Made by a program: the position numbers and the translations under genes. This document shows positions 1 to 6,414 of a stretch of 7,657 nucleotides of DNA, one piece after another. Each line of letters opens with the position of its first letter. Within the stretch, counting starts at the first letter, position 1. The notes under the pieces are model-generated. The model saw nothing but the letters and a program-made list of their open reading frames with translations, searched no databases and was not told the DNA's origin. The stretch lies in contig CAJTUG010000002.1 of the NCBI GenBank assembly GCA_910579605.1, positions 17,601 through 25,257 of the forward strand, read 5' to 3'. This stretch comes from an uncultured Muribaculaceae bacterium. GTDB lineage: Bacteria > Bacteroidota > Bacteroidia > Bacteroidales > Muribaculaceae.

Positions 1-1454
1 TCATAAAATGATTTTAGTTCATCTTCAACAATCTTTGATGATTTGGCATATTTTTTTAAATCGTCTGCTTTGCCAGCATTTACGAGCTTGCTTATTGTTT
101 TTCTATATGTGTCAAGCATCTCAATATGCTGTAAAGATTGATCCATATATTGGCAAATATAAACCTCCTTCAATTCAGAAATCTCGGCTATGGCAGTATA
201 AGCTTCTTGTAATTTGTTGTTGGAATTGATAAGCTGGTGATTGAGGTCGTTCAATTTGTCGTTAGATTCAATAAGTTGACTGTTTAATTTATTGAGACGG
301 TTATTTGAAATTGTAAGTTGCGAGTTCAGTTCGCTCAACTTATTATTAGCGTCAAGCACTTCTCTTCTACCATCAGCTATCTTATGCATCTGTTTGCGCA
401 TGTAGAAAAGAAGAACAATTAATATTACAGATAATATTGTTATTATAAGAATTGTGTGCTCTAAAGTTTTCTTTTGTTTATGTACTGTTTCAACATATAT
501 CCGATTTATCATCGGATAGTAGTCGTTGAGTTCTATTATTCTTTGGCGGGAATTGCTCTTTGCAGCATCATCTACAGCAATTGTGAGAAATCTATATGCT
601 CGTTCTAAATCGCCTTCTTGATAGAGTATGACTGCGAGTTGGCGGAGAGATACATATTCTCGTACTGCAGTTTTCATGTCTGAAATAGCCGATATGATTA
701 ACTGCCTCTTTTGATTATCCGTATCTTTTAATTTGTAGTATGCGTCGGAAAGAGTGTAGGCGCAAATGGCTTTTTCGTGCTCTGAGAGATTATTGTTCTT
801 AATAAAAGATTCAAGTAGTTCAACTGCCTCTTTAGGGTGATTATGAACGTTTAATTGGTCTGCTTTAATAATTGCATAAAATATAGATTCAGGGTCGTTC
901 ACTGTCAATAAAGAGTCACGATATGCATCAGTTATGTTTTCGTAATAATCTTTGTCGGGGCCGAATGCTGCAAAATTAGCAAGATTACCATATAATGTGC
1001 GTTTTGAATGGAAATAATATGCGCGTAAATAGTCTGGTAACGCCTTGATTGATATAGAGTCTACCAACGCTAATGCTTCATGGTACATCCCTACATTACA
1101 TAAAATATTTGCTTTGTTCAGCATCGCATTCATAGTCAGATTTTCATCTCCTATATTCTGAGCTAAAGAAAGCTGACGCTGAGCCATTATGTAGGCTGAG
1201 TCTGTATTAAACGAATGGTATTCGGAATATAATCTGCCAAGAGCCTCAAATATCTCTTTATCGTTTTTTCCTACATCGGTAAGGTCTTTGTGCAGGTTAG
1301 ATAAATTGCTAAGTTTAGTTTCAAGATATTTATCACGATTTGAAATAACGCTGTCTAAACGAAATAAAAGTTGTTCAGTCGCAATTCGCTCGTTTGCACA
1401 AATGATTGGCAAACTGGATATAAGGATGATTAATATGAAACATAATCGGTGCAT
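1..1454 (-). CDS. DUF6377-type membrane-anchored TPR regulator, C-terminus off the left edge
   Basis: The frame is open for 484 complete codons from the ATG at 1454 to the window edge. Residues 1-20 look like a signal peptide, with likely cleavage after the ICA at 18-20. Residues about 21-330 are an all-helical, TPR-like exported sensor region. A transmembrane helix covers about 334-352 and is followed by basic RKQMHK. Residues 371-412 are three 14-residue coiled-coil repeats. From about 428 the sequence (LKEVYICQYMDQ, then LDTYRKTISKL) matches the start of DUF6377 as I remember that family. Roughly 100 residues seem to be missing; in relatives this part ends in a helix-turn-helix-like segment, so DNA binding is a family expectation and is not seen here. 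AGGA at 1464-1461, six bases before the ATG, supports this start. The gene follows the GH36 operon on the same strand but is separated by a terminator and has its own promoter. The specific ligand and target genes are unknown. Confidence 0.85.
   Translation of the reverse strand, partial: MHRLCFILIILISSLPIICANERIATEQLLFRLDSVISNRDKYLETKLSNLSNLHKDLTDVGKNDKEIFEALGRLYSEYHSFNTDSAYIMAQRQLSLAQNIGDENLTMNAMLNKANILCNVGMYHEALALVDSISIKALPDYLRAYYFHSKRTLYGNLANFAAFGPDKDYYENITDAYRDSLLTVNDPESIFYAIIKADQLNVHNHPKEAVELLESFIKNNNLSEHEKAICAYTLSDAYYKLKDTDNQKRQLIISAISDMKTAVREYVSLRQLAVILYQEGDLERAYRFLTIAVDDAAKSNSRQRIIELNDYYPMINRIYVETVHKQKKTLEHTILIITILSVILIVLLFYMRKQMHKIADGRREVLDANNKLSELNSQLTISNNRLNKLNSQLIESNDKLNDLNHQLINSNNKLQEAYTAIAEISELKEVYICQYMDQSLQHIEMLDTYRKTISKLVNAGKADDLKKYAKSSKIVEDELKSFY
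219..344 (-). repeat. Three tandem 42-bp (14-residue) coiled-coil repeats inside the left regulator
   Basis: Residues 371-384, 385-398 and 399-412 each follow the pattern (N/D)-(K/R)-L-x-x-L-N-x-Q-L-x-x-S-N, and a decayed fourth unit begins NKL at 413. The DNA units are 344-303, 302-261 and 260-219. Fourteen residues are two heptads, so each unit adds two turns of coiled coil between the membrane helix and the DUF6377 domain. The right-hand regulator has only about one such unit (LSELNSQLMSLNKKL, residues 361-375). The repeat probably arose by in-frame tandem duplication, since the protein pattern is well kept while many codons differ. Confidence 0.8.
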
Positions 1455-1469
1455 AAAATTTCCTAAGTA

Positions 1470-1499
1470 CAAAAGTACAATTTTTTTTGCAATAGCAAT
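1470..1499 (-). promoter_or_regulatory. Promoter-like element for the left DUF6377 gene
   Basis: Read on the minus strand, TACTTTTG at 1477-1470 matches the Bacteroidetes -7 consensus TAnnTTTG. ATTG at 1499-1496 is a three-of-four match to the -33 TTTG element, with 18 bases between them. Transcription would start near 1465, giving a leader of only about 10-12 bases before the ATG at 1454. The -7 box overlaps the repeat GTAC-AAAA-GTAC (1467-1478), which may be coincidental. The -33 match is weak. Confidence 0.55.
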
Positions 1500-1586
1500 A
1501 ATGTCAACAGCTAAAATCCTATGTAACGATATGTTAAATTCTCGGTTTTTATAGATATGTATTGTCGCTTGTCTTTATATATTGAT

Positions 1587-1626
1587 AAAAATGCACATAG
1601 CTTGAATTTCATACAGAGCTATGTGC
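1587..1626 (-). terminator. Hairpin terminator of the receptor/GH36 operon, possibly bidirectional
   Basis: A perfect 10-bp stem is formed by GCACATAGCT (1593-1602) and AGCTATGTGC (1617-1626) around a 14-base loop. On the minus strand the stem is followed by A and then five T residues (1591-1587), the form of an intrinsic terminator. It lies 27 bases past the GH36 stop codon, so it should end the leftward transcript before the left regulator gene. On the plus strand the same stem is followed by TTTTAT (1627-1632), so it could work in both directions, although no plus-strand gene ends here. Confidence 0.8.
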
Positions 1627-1653
1627 TTTTATAGGGAATGCCGTAATATTAAA

Positions 1654-3855
1654 TTACTGAGCTATTATTTCTATGACCATACTGGAGTTGTGGGCATATG
1701 ATAAAACATCAAGGCCAATTTTCATCAGATAGTCACCACTGAAGGTTTTATTATTTTGAGCGAATTGGGTTTTTGAATCAGGCATAAGGTTAATTTCCTT
1801 CACCAAATATTTTTTGGTCGGATCAAGTCCTTGTAGTTTAACTCTATGCAATTTTTCCTGAAAGCGTGGTGATAGGTTATAAGCGAATATCACGCCCTGA
1901 TTTTTCTCCTTGTCTAAATACTCTACTACCGCATGATTAGTTTCATAAGGAGAAACAAGTCGATATTGTGTCCCATCCATGATAGCAGGCTGAAGACGTT
2001 TCCAATTTTCAATAGCTTGTTGGCAGTAAGCAAGTTCGTTGGAGTTAAGATCCTTCAACCCAATGTCAAAACCGAGTTTGCACATAGATGCAACATCCGT
2101 GCGGAACTTTATACTGGTATTTTTGTTCCAGCTTGTAACATGTGCAGCCATAGCCTTTGTCGGGAAAAACTGGGAGAATCCCCACTGTATATATATTCGT
2201 TCAATAGGATCGGTATTGTCGCTGCACCAGAATTCAGTGAAATATTTCAAAGCTTCATAATCGCATCGTGCACCACCTCCAGAACATAGCATCATGGGTA
2301 CATTGGGATATTTTTCTTTTATACGTTTCAGTACATTGTAGATTCCTCTAACGTGATCTATATACAATTGACCTTGCTTATTTTTATGGTATGGAGAGTA
2401 TATATTAGTTATCGGGCTGTTGCAGTCCCATTTAAAGTATGCAACTTTTGGATTTTCTGTTAAGATATTATCTACGACTCCATATACATAGTCTTGAACT
2501 TCTGGGTTACTCATGTCAAGGACAAGTTGGTTGCGGTAATAATAGGTGTCGCGGTTAGGTTGTTCGATAACCCAATCGGGATGTTTTTCATAAAGTTCAC
2601 TTTTGGGGTTTACCATTTCTGGTTCTATCCATATTCCGAATTTTACATCAGCATTTTCTGCCGCATTTACTAAAGCAGATATTCCATCAGGGAGTTTGTC
2701 GTGTGTAACTTCCCAATCGCCAAGTCCGGCGTGATCATCTTTACGAGGATACTTGTTCCCAAACCAACCGTCGTCAAGAAGGAACATGTCAACGCCAAGA
2801 TGTTTTGCTTCTTTCATTAATTGTGAAAGGATATCTTGGTTAAAATTGAAGGCTGTATTTTCCCAATTATTCAGTAATGTCATTCTTGAACCTAAACCAT
2901 CCTTTAAAGAGTATTTACGAGCCCACTCATGCATATTACGGCTTCCTTGACTGGCTCCGTCATAGCTTAGGGTAAAAATGAACTCAGGGGTAGTAAATAT
3001 TTCACCGGCCTTTAGCTCATAGTTGGACGCATATGGATTTATCCCTGGGATGACACGTAGGTTGCCTACATTGTCAATTTCAAAAGTGAATCTGAAATTT
3101 CCGGTCCATCCGAGAGTTCCCATAAGTACTTCTCCTGAATGTTCCTTGACTGGTCCGTTTAGCCCTATTTCAAAGAATGGGTGAGTATGCATGGCGGCTC
3201 TGCTGCCAAGTTTCGTATCAACAACTTTTTTGCCAAATTGCAACTGTTGGCTATGCATTTGTGCCTCTTTGGCCCAATCGCTACTGAACTCAGTAAGGAA
3301 ATATGAGGCCTCGTTGAAATAGAGAATTGCTGAGGCATAGCTTGAGAGCAGCACTGGTTTATTTTCGTTATGTTTTATGTCGCTCCATGTTTTGATGACG
3401 TTTTCTTCCGGATATGCTACATAATGTAAAGTGACATTAAATGGATATTTGTCATCACGAAGATGTATATCTGTTTGTGTTCCTCCATCTATCTGAGAAA
3501 CTGATGAATCCACATAATAAAGATAAGTAGTGGGATTGCCGTCTGAATGAGTTACACCTATGGCAGGTTCAAAAAAATCTTCGTTGCCAGAGGCAGAATA
3601 TGCTTCCCACCCACGTTTTGATACAGATCCATCGCTACTGGCATGTTGTGCCCAGTCAAGAGAGGAAAGTTCATTTTCATTGAGTAGCTTTGGTCCAAGA
3701 TATGTCTGATATAATCTGCCGTTTTCTCCGACTTTTAAAACTAAATCTGTATTATCAGTTGAAATACGGATAATTTTCCCATCATTTTCATTTGGATTGG
3801 CTACAGCCATCATTGCAATGGCAAATGCAGGAATAATTGATATTTTTCGTTTCAT
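1654..3855 (-). CDS. Secreted GH36 family alpha-galactosidase
   Basis: This 733-residue protein should hydrolyse terminal alpha-galactosyl bonds by the retaining mechanism of GH36. A signal peptide (residues 1-19, AVA before N20, no lipobox cysteine) suggests a soluble periplasmic enzyme. Residues about 28-300 form the N-terminal beta-sandwich typical of GH36. The catalytic barrel spans about 325-630 and a C-terminal beta domain follows. Visible motifs are DDGWF (361-365) and FGIWIEPEMVNP (406-417) for sugar binding, KWDCN (475-479) with likely nucleophile D477, CSGGGAR (524-530), and SDNTD (545-549) with D546 the likely acid/base. Length fits the family. The common KWDMNR motif here reads KWDCNS. 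The gene lies 79 bp downstream of the receptor gene; that gap has no TAnnTTTG box, no GC-rich hairpin and no Shine-Dalgarno sequence, so co-transcription is likely. GH36 also contains alpha-N-acetylgalactosaminidases, so the exact substrate is open. Confidence 0.93.
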   Translation of the reverse strand: MKRKISIIPAFAIAMMAVANPNENDGKIIRISTDNTDLVLKVGENGRLYQTYLGPKLLNENELSSLDWAQHASSDGSVSKRGWEAYSASGNEDFFEPAIGVTHSDGNPTTYLYYVDSSVSQIDGGTQTDIHLRDDKYPFNVTLHYVAYPEENVIKTWSDIKHNENKPVLLSSYASAILYFNEASYFLTEFSSDWAKEAQMHSQQLQFGKKVVDTKLGSRAAMHTHPFFEIGLNGPVKEHSGEVLMGTLGWTGNFRFTFEIDNVGNLRVIPGINPYASNYELKAGEIFTTPEFIFTLSYDGASQGSRNMHEWARKYSLKDGLGSRMTLLNNWENTAFNFNQDILSQLMKEAKHLGVDMFLLDDGWFGNKYPRKDDHAGLGDWEVTHDKLPDGISALVNAAENADVKFGIWIEPEMVNPKSELYEKHPDWVIEQPNRDTYYYRNQLVLDMSNPEVQDYVYGVVDNILTENPKVAYFKWDCNSPITNIYSPYHKNKQGQLYIDHVRGIYNVLKRIKEKYPNVPMMLCSGGGARCDYEALKYFTEFWCSDNTDPIERIYIQWGFSQFFPTKAMAAHVTSWNKNTSIKFRTDVASMCKLGFDIGLKDLNSNELAYCQQAIENWKRLQPAIMDGTQYRLVSPYETNHAVVEYLDKEKNQGVIFAYNLSPRFQEKLHRVKLQGLDPTKKYLVKEINLMPDSKTQFAQNNKTFSGDYLMKIGLDVLSYAHNSSMVIEIIAQ

Positions 3856-3934
3856 GATTATTGATTTGGGTGTAATAGAATGAAATTGTCTTAAAATTAA
3901 TCTTTTTTCAGTAAAATAAAAAACTCTTATGTAC

Positions 3935-6211
3935 TTAAAAATTAAATGTTGCGCTGAATTCTACTGTAAATGGGCGTAGATAGTTCCCACTCATGTAATA
4001 GTTCTTATATTTGTCTGAATCTTCCTTGTTTAATAATTCTGCGCCATTAATTGTGCCACTGGCTCCTTTTTGGTTCAAGAAGTTGACGACTGTGGCTCCA
4101 ACTGTGAGATGCTTGTTGACATTCCAAGTTATTCCTCCAAATGTTTCCCATCTGCCATTGAAATAGAGAGCATTGGTGAGATTTGCATAAGTTTTGCCGA
4201 AATATCTGAAAGATAGCCATAGCTTGATGTCTTCTGTAATATTGTAGCTTGGATCGAATTCTATCAATATCTGAGGGATTTCCTTGACTATATTCCCGTT
4301 TGCATTGAGATCAGGTACTCCTTCAAAAGGAGATTTTATAAAGTAATTGTTGTATGTAGGTTTTTGGTACGTGAATAATGCGTGGATATTAAAACCTTTG
4401 AATGGACGTATTTCGGCGGAGGTTGTCCATCCGATAGTTTTTATGCCATATATCAGCAATGTTGTTTTGGATTGTGTTGTTCCAGGTTTTGTAACGTTTT
4501 GCTGATCAATGTTGTTGGATTTTGATATATATGTTACCATAGATGTGAGGTCCACCCAATTATTGCGATAAGTGATTCCTCCTCTGATTAAAGGTATTGT
4601 CACTCTTTTATATTGTTCCTCTGTCGGGCCAACTCCCGCATATTCGTTTATTCGTGGAAAACGTGTTGCGACTGTAGCGTCCGCAGTAAGGCCAAAATGT
4701 TTGGTCAGTTGATATGTAGCTTGAAATGTCGCAGCATAATTAAGTTTGTTTTTCAATACATTATGTGGTTCTATTTTAGTAGTCTTATTTCCTGCTGCAT
4801 TAGGGTAGGTATGGGTATCACCAATGTGGAAACCAGGATATCGCTCAAAGGGGAGCTGGTTGGCAGACATTCTGTAATATTCAAGTCTGGCTCCAAGGTA
4901 TACATTCAGTTTAGGCGAAATATTCCAATTGTCTGTAAGATACAATGCGAGTTTGTTTTCATAGCCTTTAGTATATTCAGGACTTAGTTCGTTGAATCCT
5001 CTGAATTTATCTGAAGATCCGTCTGCATATCTTTTGTTAAGTATATCGGGGTAGGCCGATACTGTTCCAATCCATTGAAAAGAGGAGGAATGGTAATCAA
5101 GATTATAATACCATTCGTTGATGCCTACTCGTAAATCATGGTTGCCAAAAAGTTTTGATATTTCTCCGGTGAATAACACATTTCTCACTTTACCAATATG
5201 AAGCCATGTGCGCCGCCCTTCTGCAAGGCCGGTATACGGTTTTTCGGAATCGTCTTTGAACAGCCCGTCGGCAGCCGTAGCTTCAAAAATGGAACTACCA
5301 CCAAAATCTACATAATTTGCATGTGGAGCGTCCATATATTTTGCTCTTATGCTAAGTAGATATTTATTTCCAAGAGAATAATCTAATATTGCAGTAAGGT
5401 CATGAGCCTGATTGTTGGTAAAATCGCCCCATCTTCCAGATTTTATTTTCCCATCGATTATATCCATAAATTTGAATTCGCCGCCAATAGGGGCATAAGA
5501 GGTGGTCCCTAAGGCAAATCCAGGAATTTCTTTAACGCTTCCATCGCCAACATAAATGAAAGGAGCAGAATTGACCATTGAACCTAACCCGTTACTATTT
5601 GAATATTTATAGATAAAACTTATTTTGCCTCTGTTGAGTATACGAGTAATACCTGCATGATATAATTGCGTTCGGTCTGAGAAATCTTTGAATTTTGGTT
5701 TAAAATTTCCCGGGTCGAAATTCTGATATATACTTGCCGTATATAACCATTTATTACCTATCCCTCCAGACACATTCATATCTATATTCTGCCATCCAAA
5801 TAAATTGGTGCGGTAGGATATGGTACCCTTGAATTCTTTTTGGCCAATCTTTGAATGACTGTCTACTGAATAAGCAATGTTCCCCGTTTTTATAGCCGAT
5901 TCCATGGGACTCATAAGCCCTACGCTACTTAAACTTGCATCATTTCTCCAATGGCGGGAAAGTTGATGTACAGCAGAGGAATAAACTGCCGGTAACCCGT
6001 TTTCGTAAACGTTAACGTCTTCGCTCGGTAGGCCGATTTGGATTTCTCTTGGTTTTGTAGCGTCGGAAGCATTTAGCATAACATTACGCTCTTCTCTTTT
6101 TCCTGCATCAAAACTCAAAGAGTCGGCAGCTTCCAGTGGTTCTGCCGGATGAGCCAGTACTGGTAGTGAAATCGCAAAGAATACAATTTGAAAGAGTAAT
6201 TTAGATTTCAT
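3935..6211 (-). CDS. TonB-dependent outer-membrane receptor without a SusD partner
   Basis: This 758-residue protein is predicted to import a ligand across the outer membrane using TonB energy. Residues 1-20 are a signal peptide (VLA before H21). A short linker of about 20 residues leads straight into a plug-like domain at about 41-125, with RNVMLNASDATKPREIQIGL (42-61) and the vYeNGLP strand (68-74) where plugs usually carry a vxxDGvp motif. The rest is rich in alternating aromatic and polar strands, as in a 22-strand barrel, and ends in FSATFNF with the terminal phenylalanine that outer-membrane assembly recognises. The N-terminal carboxypeptidase-like domain of typical SusC proteins is absent, and no SusD gene follows. 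The next gene on the strand encodes the GH36 enzyme, so an alpha-galactoside ligand is a reasonable inference. The assignment to TonB receptors is strong; the ligand is inferred from context only. Confidence 0.88.
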   Translation of the reverse strand: MKSKLLFQIVFFAISLPVLAHPAEPLEAADSLSFDAGKREERNVMLNASDATKPREIQIGLPSEDVNVYENGLPAVYSSAVHQLSRHWRNDASLSSVGLMSPMESAIKTGNIAYSVDSHSKIGQKEFKGTISYRTNLFGWQNIDMNVSGGIGNKWLYTASIYQNFDPGNFKPKFKDFSDRTQLYHAGITRILNRGKISFIYKYSNSNGLGSMVNSAPFIYVGDGSVKEIPGFALGTTSYAPIGGEFKFMDIIDGKIKSGRWGDFTNNQAHDLTAILDYSLGNKYLLSIRAKYMDAPHANYVDFGGSSIFEATAADGLFKDDSEKPYTGLAEGRRTWLHIGKVRNVLFTGEISKLFGNHDLRVGINEWYYNLDYHSSSFQWIGTVSAYPDILNKRYADGSSDKFRGFNELSPEYTKGYENKLALYLTDNWNISPKLNVYLGARLEYYRMSANQLPFERYPGFHIGDTHTYPNAAGNKTTKIEPHNVLKNKLNYAATFQATYQLTKHFGLTADATVATRFPRINEYAGVGPTEEQYKRVTIPLIRGGITYRNNWVDLTSMVTYISKSNNIDQQNVTKPGTTQSKTTLLIYGIKTIGWTTSAEIRPFKGFNIHALFTYQKPTYNNYFIKSPFEGVPDLNANGNIVKEIPQILIEFDPSYNITEDIKLWLSFRYFGKTYANLTNALYFNGRWETFGGITWNVNKHLTVGATVVNFLNQKGASGTINGAELLNKEDSDKYKNYYMSGNYLRPFTVEFSATFNF

Positions 6212-6231
6212 GATATTTAGAGTTTGTGATG

Positions 6232-6263
6232 CAAAAATAGTTTGCCAACATATTAAAAGTCAA
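6232..6263 (-). promoter_or_regulatory. Promoter-like element for the receptor/GH36 operon
   Basis: On the minus strand TATTTTTG (6239-6232) fits the TAnnTTTG -7 consensus. TTG at 6263-6261, read within CTTG, lies 21 bases upstream as a partial -33 element. Transcription would start near 6227, leaving a leader of about 15 bases before the ATG at 6211, with no Shine-Dalgarno sequence. A full TTTG at 6269-6266 is 26 bases away, which is too far for the usual spacing. Confidence 0.55.
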
Positions 6264-6338
6264 GACAAAGTAGTTGGCAGGTAGTTCTTGAGTATTACGT
6301 GAAATAATAAAATCATTGGCTAACAAATAATTATGAAT

Positions 6339-6354
6339 TATGTTATATAACATA
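6339..6354. promoter_or_regulatory. Perfect 16-bp palindrome, candidate operator in the divergent control region
   Basis: TATGTTATATAACATA is a perfect palindrome; the next pair out (6338 and 6355) does not match. It sits about 10 bases upstream of the proposed -33 element of the right regulator gene and about 120 bases upstream of the proposed receptor start site. Its half-site TATGTTA could bind one subunit of a dimeric regulator. Because the region is AT-rich, part of the symmetry may be chance, and the binding protein is not known. Confidence 0.4.
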
Positions 6355-6363
6355 TAAGTAGTA

Positions 6364-6395
6364 TTTAGAAATCAGGTAAATTGTGATTATCTTTG
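6364..6395 (+). promoter_or_regulatory. Promoter-like element for the right DUF6377 gene
   Basis: TATCTTTG (6388-6395) fits the TAnnTTTG -7 consensus. TTTA (6364-6367), a three-of-four match to the -33 TTTG element, precedes it by 20 bases, the expected spacing. The start of transcription would be near 6400, giving a leader of about 15 bases before the ATG at 6415. No Shine-Dalgarno sequence is visible in the AT-rich leader, which is usual in this phylum. Confidence 0.55.
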
Positions 6396-6414
6396 TCTTC
6401 AAGAATATTTTTAT

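Noticed and set aside
8..229. Plus-strand open frame of 73 codons at the left edge
   Set aside because: It lies antisense to the coiled-coil and DUF6377 part of the left regulator, whose frame is uninterrupted and has recognisable domains; the plus-strand product resembles nothing.
1288..1554. Plus-strand open frame of 88 codons crossing the start of the left regulator
   Set aside because: It overlaps the signal peptide region and promoter of the minus-strand gene, has no promoter or ribosome-binding signal of its own that I can see, and shows no protein-like pattern.
1933..2289. Plus-strand open frames inside the GH36 gene, including 2039-2260 and 2753-2950
   Set aside because: They are antisense to conserved GH36 catalytic sequence and their products have no recognisable features.
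3856..3934. Possible terminator or separate promoter between the receptor and GH36 genes
   Set aside because: The gap has T-rich and A-rich runs but no GC-containing stem, and the minus strand has no TAnnTTTG box, so neither element is supported.
4613..4987. Plus-strand open frame of 124 codons inside the receptor gene
   Set aside because: It is antisense to the barrel region of an intact receptor frame and is best explained as a chance open frame.
6326..6340. Inverted repeat ATAATT-ATG-AATTAT next to the 16-bp palindrome
   Set aside because: It is made of A and T only apart from one base, in very AT-rich DNA, with six-base arms; chance is a sufficient explanation.
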